Source: Roseomonas sp. (GTDB lineage Bacteria; Pseudomonadota; Alphaproteobacteria; Acetobacterales; Acetobacteraceae). From it: a DNA stretch of 64,000 bases. The position numbers and the translations under genes are program-made. The notes beneath the pieces were generated by a model. That model searched no databases. It was not told the DNA's origin and saw only the letters and a list, made by a program, of their open reading frames with translations. Shown here one piece after another: positions 16,317 to 23,971 of this stretch. Each line of letters starts with the position of its first letter. Position 1 is the stretch's first letter. Location of the stretch: positions 1 to 64,000 of the forward strand of contig JADCGF010000024.1 in assembly GCA_020249145.1 (NCBI GenBank), given 5' to 3'.

Positions 16317-16628
16317 TCAGCCATGTGGCGACATGCGGCGCGCGGTTTCCTGCAATTCCTTGGCCTTCTTCACGGCGCGATCAATCTGGGTTGCGGTACG
16401 ATCAAGCGCATCACGATAGGCGAGTATCCCATCCTGCATGCCACCGACCTTGGTCTTCAATTCCCCCATGGCGGAGCGGAAATCCGATGTCGCGCGCGCC
16501 TGGGCGCGCAGCGCTTCATCAAGCTTATGCAGCGCGATGCGCAGCCGATCCTGCGGGCGCTGCGGGAAGGCAACGATTTCCGCCGCTTTGGCTTCGGTTG
16601 CTGGAAGGGTGATAGTGGATGCGCTCAT
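16317..16628 (-). CDS. Hypothetical helical protein
   Basis: I do not recognise this 103-residue protein. It is predicted helical through most of its length, with a coiled-coil tendency (ALHKLDEALRAQARATSDF and TATQIDRAVKKAKELQETA) after a disordered 25-residue start. There is no signal peptide or membrane segment. CGGAGA precedes the ATG. Codon choice matches the neighbours, so it is probably a real gene. An unusually AT-rich stretch lies directly upstream and may hold its promoter. Confidence 0.65.
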   Translation of the reverse strand: MSASTITLPATEAKAAEIVAFPQRPQDRLRIALHKLDEALRAQARATSDFRSAMGELKTKVGGMQDGILAYRDALDRTATQIDRAVKKAKELQETARRMSPHG

Positions 16629-16659
16629 CGCTTCGGTCTCCGTTTGGTTAACCTAAGAC

Positions 16660-16802
16660 TAATACAGATTAAAAGAAATTGCCAGAGAATTTTTGAAAAA
16701 ATAAGAAATTCTGAAGATTTCATCGAAGCTATTGTTTTATGCGCAATTTTTTTGACTGAAATTTGCCAAATAAAACTTGGAGTAAAATCACATTTATTTT
16801 AA
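16660..16802. other. AT-rich intergenic stretch
   Basis: About 140 bases are strongly AT-rich within otherwise GC-rich DNA, including runs such as TTTTTGAAAAAATAAG and CAATTTTTTTGACTG. No convincing reading frame lies in it. It sits between the starts and ends of two minus-strand genes: upstream of the hypothetical helical protein and downstream of the enoyl-CoA hydratase stop. It may be a promoter with an UP-element or a nucleoid-protein binding site. Confidence 0.6.
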
Positions 16803-16858
16803 TTCAACCAAAGGTTCTGCCCCCTGCCCCGCATAAACGAAGCAAGGGGCAGCAGCGT

Positions 16859-17635
16859 TTACCGATTCGTGAAAGCGGCCTTCCGCTTTTCGGCGAAAGC
16901 CGACATGCCTTCCTTCTGATCCGCCGTCGCAAACAGGGAAAGGAATAGCCGCCGTTCCGTGCGTACGCCTTCTGTCAGGCTGCTTTCAAAGGCGGCATTC
17001 ACAGCCTCCTTCGCCATGGCAACAGAAGGCCCGGAAAGGGAGGCGATCTTCTCCCCAATCTTCAGCGCTTCGGCAATCAGATCAGCGGCGGGCACCACGC
17101 GGCACACCAGATTGGCGCGTTCGGCTTCTTCGGCATTCATCATGCGCGCGGTCAGGATCATTTCCATGGCCTTGGATTTGCCGATGGCGCGCGTCAGCCG
17201 CTGCGTGCCGCCCGCACCCGGGATGATGCCCAGATTGATTTCCGGCTGCCCGAACTTCGCCGTGTCAGCCGCGATGATCAGATCACACATCATCGCCAAT
17301 TCGCAGCCACCGCCCAGCGCAAAGCCGGCCACGGCAGCAATCACGGGCTTTTGGATTTCCAGCACGGTTTCCCAATTGGCGCCGATGAAATCATTGAAAT
17401 AGACGCCGGGGAAATTGCGTTCCTTCATTTCCTTGATATCGGCGCCCGCCGCAAAAGCCTTTTCGTTGCCGGTGATGACAATGGCGGCAATCGCGGGGTC
17501 CTTATCAAAGGCGCGCAAGGCAGTGCCCAATTCGATCATCAATTGATCACAAAGCGCATTCAGCGCCTGGGGGCGGTTCAGCCGGATCAGACCGGTTTTG
17601 CCGTGGGTTTCAACCAGGATCATTTCAGGGGCCAT
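16859..17635 (-). CDS. Enoyl-CoA hydratase
   Basis: This 258-residue protein is a canonical crotonase that adds water to trans-2-enoyl-CoA in beta-oxidation. Both oxyanion-hole blocks are present ([14 protein letters not shown] near residue 60; [17 protein letters not shown] near 105), and both catalytic glutamates are retained (GGGCELA and [15 protein letters not shown]). GAAGGAG precedes the ATG. It is a single gene without beta-oxidation partners on either side. It contrasts with the atypical crotonase at 12.3 kb. Confidence 0.92.
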   Translation of the reverse strand: MAPEMILVETHGKTGLIRLNRPQALNALCDQLMIELGTALRAFDKDPAIAAIVITGNEKAFAAGADIKEMKERNFPGVYFNDFIGANWETVLEIQKPVIAAVAGFALGGGCELAMMCDLIIAADTAKFGQPEINLGIIPGAGGTQRLTRAIGKSKAMEMILTARMMNAEEAERANLVCRVVPAADLIAEALKIGEKIASLSGPSVAMAKEAVNAAFESSLTEGVRTERRLFLSLFATADQKEGMSAFAEKRKAAFTNR

Positions 17636-17720
17636 GGCGGTTCTCCTTCATCTGTTGTGCTGCATAAGGCCATAGCACAGCCCTGAAGAAAACTGCCCCT
17701 GTCAGGGCAGAGCGTGGCGT

Positions 17721-18194
17721 TCAGATTTTCTCCACCCGCGTCAGCCAGCATCCCGGCCGCGCGGTGTGGATATTCACATAAGCCACGCGCGGGTCCCCGA
17801 TCCGGGCGCGCAGCGCTGCCTCCGCCTCCTCCCCCGGCACAACAATGCCAAGATCATACAGGCACATCCCGGCGGCATCGTAATGGCGCAGGCTGATGAT
17901 GCTATTGACCAGCACGGTCTCCGGCAGCGCATCTTCAAGCGCGGCCCCGCCGCAATCATGGGCATGCAGAAACACCGGCGAAGGCGTCCAGTAAGGCCCC
18001 TGCGGCAGGGGCAAATCCCAGGAAGCCAAAAGCATGGCCTCACCCGGTTGGCCCAGGCGCAGGCAGGCGCGGCAAGGAAAGCCTGGCCCATCAACCTCTT
18101 GGGTTTGAATATCTCCCCCGCGATCATCGCGGCGCATCGCGCGAAACCGCGCGGCGGCAGAGGCATCCATGGGAAGGCAGCGAAAGCGTGTCAT
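17721..18194 (-). CDS. DUF1203 domain-containing protein
   Basis: This 157-residue protein matches the DUF1203 family in length and in blocks such as CRACLRLGQPGEAMLLASWD, PSPVFLHAHDCG and YDAAGMCLYDLG. The function is unknown. The conserved Cys, His and Asp residues may bind a metal. Translation probably begins at the ATG at 18194; the longer open frame upstream has no matching domain. It is followed by 85 bases without a gene before the hydratase. It could be co-transcribed with fpg upstream, with a 73-base gap. Confidence 0.72.
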   Translation of the reverse strand: MTRFRCLPMDASAAARFRAMRRDDRGGDIQTQEVDGPGFPCRACLRLGQPGEAMLLASWDLPLPQGPYWTPSPVFLHAHDCGGAALEDALPETVLVNSIISLRHYDAAGMCLYDLGIVVPGEEAEAALRARIGDPRVAYVNIHTARPGCWLTRVEKI

Positions 18195-18267
18195 AAGAAC
18201 GTTGTGCCTCACCCGCCCCAGGTTTGCCATCCGTTTCTTGCGCTGACTCGCCCCCCTTTGGAAAGGC

Positions 18268-19164
18268 TCAGCGCTGCCGCACCGGGCAGAAAAAGCTTGA
18301 TCGGCCGGATTGCACAATGCGCTTGATCCCCGCGCAATCCGCTTGGCCCGGACAGCCAGGGCAGGCTTCCCCTTCCCGGCCATAGACGGCGAAATTCTCC
18401 TGAAACCGCCCGATCTCCCCATCGGCGCGGACGTAATCCCGCAGGCTCGATCCGCCAGCGGCAATCGCCTCCTGCAATACAGCCTTGATGGCGGGCGCCA
18501 GCCGTGCTGCCCGCGCCCCCGCCACCGTATGGGCGGAACGGCGGGGAGAGATGCCTGCGCGGTAGAGCGCCTCGCACACATAGATATTGCCAAGGCCGGC
18601 AATCACGCGCTGATCCAAAAGTGCCGACTTGATTGGGGTGCGCTTGCCTGCCAGCGCTGCGGCAAGCCAGGCAGGGGTGATTTCCGGCCCAAGCGGTTCC
18701 GGGCCAAGATCAGCCAGCAGCTTGTGTTGGTCCTCGGCATCCGTCGCCACCAGATCCACGCTGCCGAAGCGGCGCGGGTCCACAAAGCCGATATGCCAGC
18801 CGCCTTCCGTGCCGAAGGCCAGATGCTCATGCGCCTCGGGCGGGGCGTTATGGCCGCGCGCATCGGAAAACACGCCTTGCTTACCCTGCCGAGGCTCCAC
18901 CGCCGCACCTTCCCGCCGCGCCACCATGCGGCCTGACATGCCCAGATGAATCAACAGGCTTTCGCCGCCTTCCAGCCGCATCAGGATATACTTCGCCCGC
19001 CGACGGAAACTGAGTACCCGCCGCCCGCGCAGCCGTTCCGCCAGGCGCGGCGGGAAGGGAAAGCGCATGCCATCGCGCCGGGTTTCGGCCCAGGCGATGC
19101 GTTCACCTTCCAGCACTGCCTTCAGGCCGCGCATTACGGTTTCCACTTCCGGCAATTCGGGCAT
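18268..19164 (-). CDS. mutM: Formamidopyrimidine-DNA glycosylase (Fpg/MutM) with an atypical zinc finger
   Basis: This 298-residue repair enzyme removes 8-oxoguanine and ring-opened purines and cuts the abasic strand. The N-terminal PELPEVETV includes the catalytic proline and glutamate, RRAKYIL near residue 55 holds the conserved lysine, and [14 protein letters not shown] lies in the helix-two-turn-helix. The C-terminal zinc finger normally reads C-x2-C-x16-C-x2-C. Here it reads CPGC, then an extra cysteine six residues later (QADC), and ends FFCPVRQR, where the last cysteine is replaced by arginine. Four cysteines remain but with altered spacing. Divergent from ubiE. Confidence 0.93.
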   Translation of the reverse strand: MPELPEVETVMRGLKAVLEGERIAWAETRRDGMRFPFPPRLAERLRGRRVLSFRRRAKYILMRLEGGESLLIHLGMSGRMVARREGAAVEPRQGKQGVFSDARGHNAPPEAHEHLAFGTEGGWHIGFVDPRRFGSVDLVATDAEDQHKLLADLGPEPLGPEITPAWLAAALAGKRTPIKSALLDQRVIAGLGNIYVCEALYRAGISPRRSAHTVAGARAARLAPAIKAVLQEAIAAGGSSLRDYVRADGEIGRFQENFAVYGREGEACPGCPGQADCAGIKRIVQSGRSSFFCPVRQR

Positions 19165-19205
19165 GGCCCCTCCCCTTTCCGTGCCCCAGCGCCTATGATG
19201 CGCCT

Positions 19206-19952
19206 ATGAACAACGCCGCCCCTGAGACCGATTTCGGTTACCGCAAAATCCCCAAGGCCGAAAAGGCCGGGATGGTGCGCGCCGTGTTTGAAAGCGTTGC
19301 GCCAAAATATGACGTGATGAATGATTTCATGTCGCTTGGCGTGCACCGCATCTGGAAACGCATTTTCGTCAATGCCATTGGCGCCGGGCCGAATGATACG
19401 CTGCTCGACCTTGCGGGGGGCACCGGAGATATCTCCTTCCTGGCCATGGAACGCGGCGCGGGGCGCGTGATCCTGACGGATGTGAACCCTGCCATGCTGG
19501 AAGTGGCGCAGGGCCGGGCGCTGTCTCGTGGCCTGGTCAGCGGGCTTTCCTTCATGTGCGTGGATGCGGAACGCATTCCGCTCCCTGATCGCAGTGTGGA
19601 GCGGGTTTCGATTGCGTTTGGCTTGCGCAATTGCACCGACAAGGATGCGGTGCTGGCCGAAGCGTGGCGCGTGCTGCGCCCCGGCGGGCGCTTCCATTGC
19701 CTGGAATTCTCAAAGCTTGAGGTCGCGGCTTTGGACGCGCTTTATGATGCCTGGTCCTTCAAGGCGCTGCCCGTGATTGGTGAATATGTCGCGAAGGATC
19801 GCGCTTCCTATGAGTATTTGGCCGAGAGCATTCGCATGTTCCCGGACCAGGAAACGCTGGCCGGCATGATGCGCCGCGCGGGCTTGGAACGCGTTTCCTA
19901 TCGCAACCTATCGGGCGGCATTGTCGCCATGCATAGCGGCTGGCGGTTGTAG
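19206..19952 (+). CDS. ubiE: Ubiquinone/menaquinone biosynthesis C-methyltransferase UbiE
   Basis: This 248-residue SAM-dependent enzyme methylates the quinone ring at carbon in ubiquinone synthesis (and demethylmenaquinone where present). It begins FGYRKIPKAEKAGMVRAVF-like, and includes YDVMNDFMSLGVHRIWKR near residue 40, the SAM motif LDLAGGTGD near 62, and the family block IAFGLRNCTDKDAVLAEAWR near 138. The end RNLSGGIVAMHSGWRL is typical. The length is normal. The fpg/ubiE divergent pair with a 41-base gap is common in proteobacteria. Confidence 0.95.
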   Translation: MNNAAPETDFGYRKIPKAEKAGMVRAVFESVAPKYDVMNDFMSLGVHRIWKRIFVNAIGAGPNDTLLDLAGGTGDISFLAMERGAGRVILTDVNPAMLEVAQGRALSRGLVSGLSFMCVDAERIPLPDRSVERVSIAFGLRNCTDKDAVLAEAWRVLRPGGRFHCLEFSKLEVAALDALYDAWSFKALPVIGEYVAKDRASYEYLAESIRMFPDQETLAGMMRRAGLERVSYRNLSGGIVAMHSGWRL

Positions 19953-19958
19953 CGACGC

Positions 19959-20150
19959 CTATGCAGGATCAGCCGGCAGATCAGGCGCGGGCTTGCGGTT
20001 TTCCTCCACCCAATCCGTGCTTTGCTTCATGCGGCTTCGCAGCAGATAGGCGGCGCCAAGGCCAAGCGCGCCAAGCCCCGCGAGCCCAAGCGCGGCGGCG
20101 CCCCCAAGGCGCATGACGGCAAGCCCGCAGGCCAGTCTCGGTAAGATCAT
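19959..20150 (-). CDS. Small membrane protein of unknown function
   Basis: This 63-residue protein has one or two membrane segments of Gly, Ala and Leu (about residues 5-38), a basic RSRMKQ boundary and a polar, proline-rich tail. No family is recognised. It starts nine bases after the stop of a small zinc-ribbon gene, so the two are probably co-transcribed, and converges with ubiE. Glycine-alanine-rich membrane frames can be spurious in GC-rich DNA, but the sharp basic boundary and charged tail support a real protein. Confidence 0.5.
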   Translation of the reverse strand: MILPRLACGLAVMRLGGAAALGLAGLGALGLGAAYLLRSRMKQSTDWVEENRKPAPDLPADPA

Positions 20151-20159
20151 CAGCGTATC

Positions 20160-20312
20160 CTATTCCTTGAAGTTCAGCTTATTCCCGCCATCACCCGGCG
20201 GAGACAAGGGTTTTTGCGCCGCGCAGGAACAGAAAGCCCAGCCCTGCGGCAGGCGGTTCACCTGCGTCGCCTCCCCGCAATGGGGGCATTCTATCACCTC
20301 ACGCGGGGTCAT
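20160..20312 (-). CDS. Small zinc-ribbon-like protein
   Basis: A 50-residue frame encodes two cysteine pairs, CPHC at residues 9-12 and CSC at 28-30, separated by about 16 residues, with a short polar tail (SPPGDGGNKLNFKE). This C-x2-C-x15-C-x1-C layout is that of a rubredoxin-like or zinc-ribbon knuckle. It lies between a small membrane protein and a lipoprotein gene on the same strand, with nine bases to the next start. I do not recognise a named family. The regular cysteine spacing and lack of rare codons support a true gene; its function is unknown. Confidence 0.6.
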   Translation of the reverse strand: MTPREVIECPHCGEATQVNRLPQGWAFCSCAAQKPLSPPGDGGNKLNFKE

Positions 20313-20352
20313 GCCTCATGGTCTCCTGCCTTCGGGAAGGCTGCGCCCCGCA

Positions 20353-20910
20353 TCACCGCGCACGTCCCACTTCCTGCCATTCGCACAAAAGCGGCGCCTG
20401 GCCATTGGCCATTTGCTGCGCCTTCTCACGCTCTGCGGGGCTCATATTCTGCCAAATCTCATCGCGCTTTTGCGCGGCGTGTGGCTGGTTCAGCGCTGCC
20501 GCGCGGCTCATCCAGCCATAGGCGACGGGGCGGCTAGTCATATGGCCGGTCACGAGGCCCGTTGCCTCTCGCGCCAGCCGCACACCCTTGACCGTGGTGC
20601 CGGAATAGATCTCACCCAGGCGAAACGCAGCCGGGCCGTAATCCTGCGCTGCGGAGCGGCACAGCCAGGAAACCGCTTGCGGTGTATTGTAAAACGGGCC
20701 GGAACCTTCGGTCAGTGAACAGCAGAGCGCATTGCCGACCTGATATTGCGCTGCCGGATGGCCGGCGCGCGCCGCATCTATATGGGCGGAATAGGCGGCT
20801 TGATCGCGGGCGATATTGAGGCCTTCAACCGCCGCAACGGTGCAACCAGCCAGTGCGACCAAGCCAAGCACCCCCAGGGTGCGGAGCGTAAGGCGAATGG
20901 ATGAGAACAT
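20353..20910 (-). CDS. Lipoprotein with Sel1-like repeats
   Basis: This 185-residue protein starts with a lipoprotein signal peptide (LTLRTLGVLGLVALAGCT) whose lipobox LAGC places the lipidated cysteine near residue 23. The mature part has Sel1/TPR-type repeats, seen as GHPAAQYQVGNAL, YGPAAFRLGEIY and PVAYGWMSRAAALNQ. Such proteins act as scaffolds in the envelope. The function here is unknown. The C-terminus is rich in Glu, Gln and Ala. It is likely the first gene of a small minus-strand group with the zinc-ribbon and membrane-protein genes. Confidence 0.75.
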   Translation of the reverse strand: MFSSIRLTLRTLGVLGLVALAGCTVAAVEGLNIARDQAAYSAHIDAARAGHPAAQYQVGNALCCSLTEGSGPFYNTPQAVSWLCRSAAQDYGPAAFRLGEIYSGTTVKGVRLAREATGLVTGHMTSRPVAYGWMSRAAALNQPHAAQKRDEIWQNMSPAEREKAQQMANGQAPLLCEWQEVGRAR

Positions 20911-21585
20911 GTCTGTCCTTTCATCGGCAAAGGGGTCCAGCCTGATGGACTGATCCTTTGCCGGCCTTGCGCAGGCATTCCATGATCAATATCAATTTCG
21001 CGCGGCGTGAGAGGCCAACGTCAGATCATCAGGGCCGAGTTCCGAGGTTGCGCCTGCGTCTCCCCGTCATAACTGTCCTGCATCGGCGCTTATGTGATGA
21101 AGGTGGCGACGTGAGCAACGGAGGAATTTCTGCTCGTCTGAACCCCAAGGCGATTAAGGTTAAGCCAGAAATCCTCCGCCCACCCACACGGGTGCCGACC
21201 GAAAAGCTGGTCCGCAGTATTCGCCGCGCTACGCGCAAGCTCCATTCCGCCCGCGACAAGGTCCGCATCCTCTCGTAAGGGCGAAGCCCGCTACTGGTGC
21301 GATTCATGCTAACCTTTCCCGATCCAAAACTGCCCCCGCGCACCACTAGCCCTATATTTGGTGGGCCGATTCACGCTGCTGCCCTGAACCGACAGCAGCG
21401 ACCGGACCACGACGCTGCCCTCGTGGTAGGCGATTGAGTAAGCTTGGAAGGCGTCCAGCGGAACCGAAACTGACCAGGCTTTCATGGCGTTTAAAACAAG
21501 CGGTTTGGGTCCGCTTTGGGGCCACGGAGACGGTCAAATCTTTTGATTTCGCGTTATTTTTAGCATAAGCCGTTGAAGTCACTGG
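20911..21585. other. Gene-poor island 3' of tRNA-Thr
   Basis: About 675 bases between the lipoprotein start and tRNA-Thr hold no recognised gene. Base composition and codon patterns are less GC-rich than the surroundings. There is a possible 55-codon frame on the plus strand (21111-21278). On the minus strand a 58-codon frame (about 21310-21486) starts MKAWSVSVPLD and lacks a ribosome site. The stretch runs directly into the tRNA 3' end, a common integration point, so it may be a worn remnant of a mobile element. No integrase is seen. Confidence 0.45.
21111..21278 (+). CDS. Possible small basic protein, unknown
   Basis: A GTG-started frame of 55 codons with GAAGGTGG about five bases upstream encodes a highly basic product (IKVKPEILRPPTRVP, then a lysine/arginine-rich helix KLVRSIRRATRKL). 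It is not related to any family I know. An overlapping frame exists on the other strand, so the coding strand is not certain. It may be a DNA- or RNA-binding remnant in the island next to tRNA-Thr. Confidence 0.3.
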   Translation: MSNGGISARLNPKAIKVKPEILRPPTRVPTEKLVRSIRRATRKLHSARDKVRILS

Positions 21586-21657
21586 TGCCGGGTGAGGGAT
21601 TTGAACCCCCGACCTTCTGATTACAAATCAGCTGCACTACCCCTGTGCTAACCCGGC
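21583..21657 (-). tRNA. tRNA-Thr (anticodon TGT), CCA encoded
   Basis: On the minus strand a cloverleaf can be drawn: acceptor GCCGGGT pairs with ACCCGGC, the D arm is GCAC/GTGC, the anticodon arm reads GCTGATTTGTAATCAG with loop TTTGTAA and anticodon TGT (reads ACA, Thr), and the T arm has GGGGGTTCAAATCCCTC. The discriminator is A and CCA is encoded. The gene covers 21657 down to 21583 including CCA. It is oriented away from the TonB-like gene. Confidence 0.95.
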
Positions 21658-21749
21658 GCGCGGGATTGATGTAGCAGAGTGCACCCATTCGGCAACTCGG
21701 CCTGGAACCGAGTCGCCGTTTCTTTTGTCAGGACCTTTTCGCCCCCGTC

Positions 21750-22778
21750 ATGCGCCGCGCCGAACCAAAACTGCCCCCCCCCGGCACGCCCATGGCAAAG
21801 GGTCGGCGCCCGATTGGCTGGCGCGGTCCGAAACGGCCCAGCTTGGGTGCTCGCGCCATCCTGGCATCGGTCCTGGCGCATCTATTGTTCACGGCGGTGG
21901 TTTTCCTGGAACTGGATCCCCGAGCGCCGCGCCAAGGGGCGCTGGAGGTTGAAGAACAGGGTTTCGATATTGTTTTCCAGGGCTCCCTGGAACCGGGGGC
22001 GCCGGTTGCTGTGCCGCCCTCACCCCCACCACCGGCGCCGGCTTCTATGCCGCCGCCCCCGCCGAGCGCCATGGCGGTGCCAGCACCCCCTGCGCCACCC
22101 GCACCGGAAGCGCCGCCTGCACCAGAAACCCCAATCCCTCAGGCGGTCCCGATCCCGCCAAGGCCCCAGGCGCCGCGGCCTTTGGCCGAAGCACCAGCCC
22201 CACCGCCACCGCCACCTCCGCCGCCCGCACCACCGCAAATGGCTGAAGCGCCGCGGCCGGTCACGCCGCCGCCACGCCCTGCCCCGCTGCCGGTCCAGCC
22301 CGAGACACCACAGCGCGCGGGACCGGAACGCCCTGCCCAGGAACCACGCCCGCCGCTTGATCTGTCACACCTGCCGCCTATCAGATTGGGGGAGCAGGGC
22401 TATCGGGCGCGTAACCAGTTGGATTTCACGCTGCCACCGGTGGGCAATTCGCAGCTTGGTATTCCCAATCTGCAAGTTCGCGGCGCGGATGATGCGGATG
22501 ATTGGCAGCGCGAATTCTATCGCTGGCTTGCGCTTAATCTACGCTACCCGCGTGATGCCGCTGAACTGGGCGAAGAAGGGTTGGTTGCGGTGCGCATCTT
22601 CACCGCCCCTGATGGCACGGTGCAGCGCGTCGAATTGCGCACCGCATCGCGTTCCATCACGCTCAACCACTATTCGCAATCCGTCTTTCGTGGCGCCAAG
22701 CTGCCACCATTCAAGCGCGCGACGTCAAACGAAATCGAGATTGACCTGCGTATTCGCTACAATCTGATCAGGCGATGA
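21750..22778 (+). CDS. tonB: TonB-like energy transducer with long proline-rich linker
   Basis: This protein of about 342 residues has a short cytoplasmic start, one membrane helix (AILASVLAHLLFTAVVFLEL, about residues 36-55), a very long Pro/Ala linker (about 70-205) suited to spanning the periplasm, and a TonB-type C-terminal domain (LALNLRYPRDAAELGEEG, then VAVRIFTAPDGTV and GAKLPPF). TonB passes proton-motive force from ExbBD to outer-membrane receptors. No exbB, exbD or receptor gene is adjacent. The linker is longer than usual. The start is uncertain by about 14 codons (an ATG at 21792 is also plausible). Confidence 0.75.
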   Translation: MRRAEPKLPPPGTPMAKGRRPIGWRGPKRPSLGARAILASVLAHLLFTAVVFLELDPRAPRQGALEVEEQGFDIVFQGSLEPGAPVAVPPSPPPPAPASMPPPPPSAMAVPAPPAPPAPEAPPAPETPIPQAVPIPPRPQAPRPLAEAPAPPPPPPPPPAPPQMAEAPRPVTPPPRPAPLPVQPETPQRAGPERPAQEPRPPLDLSHLPPIRLGEQGYRARNQLDFTLPPVGNSQLGIPNLQVRGADDADDWQREFYRWLALNLRYPRDAAELGEEGLVAVRIFTAPDGTVQRVELRTASRSITLNHYSQSVFRGAKLPPFKRATSNEIEIDLRIRYNLIRR

Positions 22779-23006
22779 TCAGGCGTGGCCAACCTGGCCA
22801 AAGCCTTCATCATGCGTGGTGCGCACCAGCGCGGCGAAAAGCCTGAGCGCATCGGGGCCGCCGCGATCGCGCAAAGCGCCATCTTCCATTTCGGCGGCGA
22901 GCATTTCAGCGTGTTCGGCGAGCGTATCGGCAGCGCGGCGCATGGCTTCGCGGGAAAGCACAAGCTGAATTTCGTCAGGAAGCAACTTCCAATCGGCGGT
23001 CTGCAT
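22779..23006 (-). CDS. Small helical protein of unknown function
   Basis: This 75-residue protein is predicted mostly helical and acidic (ADTLAEHAEMLAAEMEDG), with no signal or membrane segment. I do not recognise a family. The ATG at 23006 is used; a TTG at 23039 would add 11 residues (PKRLCEWTKT) and cannot be excluded because no ribosome site is clear at either. Its stop touches the stop of the TonB-like gene, so the two converge. AT-rich DNA upstream may hold its promoter. Confidence 0.55.
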   Translation of the reverse strand: MQTADWKLLPDEIQLVLSREAMRRAADTLAEHAEMLAAEMEDGALRDRGGPDALRLFAALVRTTHDEGFGQVGHA

Positions 23007-23146
23007 GGTTTTGGTCCATTCACACAGCCGTTTTGGCAAGGTCGGGGCGTGTTAAGCGCTGAGAATGGGTTTAGCCTGGGATAAGTTAACAAGAGGTAAG
23101 CGAAAAGGTAAATTCGAGAAATTTATTTGCGATTAATTGACACTTC

Positions 23147-23172
23147 GGGCGCGGCGTTCAGCAACCGCGCCC
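23147..23172 (-). terminator. Hairpin downstream of the hydratase operon
   Basis: A perfect eight-base stem (GGGCGCGG / CCGCGCCC) with a ten-base loop lies 11 bases after the stop of the minus-strand hydratase gene and is followed on that strand by AT-rich sequence. It fits the end of the peroxidase-like/creatininase/hydratase operon. The lack of a pure T-run makes intrinsic termination likely but not proven. Confidence 0.5.
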
Positions 23173-23182
23173 AGTAGACCTA

Positions 23183-23950
23183 TCAGGTGAAGCTCAAGGC
23201 AACTTTACCAAGCGTGTCGAATTCAACCAGCACATCGCAGGGGCCATCCAGCCAAATGGGCGGCGTGACGGACCCTAGAAACACCACCTGCCCCGCCCGC
23301 AGCCCGCCAAATTCACGCGCGCAATCGGAACCTGCTAGCCAGGCCAAAGCCTCCATGGGGTGGCCGAGCAGATCAGCGCCAACGCCTTCGCCGCGAATCG
23401 TGCCCGCTACGGTCATGCGTCCGCGAGTCGAGCCCAGTTCAAGCGCCCGCCAATCCGCAACCGGCGCCCCCAGCACGCCGGCGGCATGGAAGACCTGATC
23501 CGCAATCAGGCTTGGTGTGCCGAGTTCCGCCAAATCGCCATAACGCTTTTCGACAATTTCAATGGCCGGGAAAACCTCGGCCACCGCAGCGGCAACGCTT
23601 TCGCGCGTATGGGCGCCATGGGGCAAATCCTGGCCGAGCCGTAGCCCCACTTCGCATTCCACGCCGGGGTTCAGGAAATCGGCGAAGCGGACGCTTGCGG
23701 GGGTAGAACGCAGCCCCTCCTTCGGCACAAAACCACCAGCCGGGCCGGTCAAGCCGAGGATGGTCTGCATCTGCTTGGTGGTGGCGCCGATCTTGAAGCC
23801 GGCCGGCGGCACGGCGCCAAGCTTGGTCGCCACTTGATATTGCAGTCTATAGCCTTCGGCCGGCGTCGCGGGGGCGGCGGCACCCAGCGGCGCAAGAATC
23901 TGTTTGGCGCGGCGTGTGGCGAGGATGTGTTCGGCGGTGTCCTGGCTCAT
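23183..23950 (-). CDS. 2-keto-4-pentenoate hydratase family protein (fumarylacetoacetate hydrolase fold)
   Basis: This 255-residue protein fits the MhpD/HpcG branch of the fumarylacetoacetate hydrolase superfamily, which adds water to 2-hydroxypentadienoate in meta-cleavage pathways. It shows GFKIGATTKQMQTILGL near residue 55, the metal-binding GVECEVGLRLGQDL near 95, and FPAIEIVEKRY near 130. No extradiol dioxygenase or aldolase gene is close, so the substrate is uncertain. It is the last of three minus-strand genes with a creatininase-family and a peroxidase-like protein. Confidence 0.8.
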   Translation of the reverse strand: MSQDTAEHILATRRAKQILAPLGAAAPATPAEGYRLQYQVATKLGAVPPAGFKIGATTKQMQTILGLTGPAGGFVPKEGLRSTPASVRFADFLNPGVECEVGLRLGQDLPHGAHTRESVAAAVAEVFPAIEIVEKRYGDLAELGTPSLIADQVFHAAGVLGAPVADWRALELGSTRGRMTVAGTIRGEGVGADLLGHPMEALAWLAGSDCAREFGGLRAGQVVFLGSVTPPIWLDGPCDVLVEFDTLGKVALSFT

Positions 23951-23971
23951 GTGAAGCTTCCCTTTCTTCTG

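Noticed and set aside
22020..22330. Repetitive proline-codon tract that could be read as a tandem repeat or assembly error
   Set aside because: It is the in-frame linker of the TonB-like protein and has no exact repeat unit.
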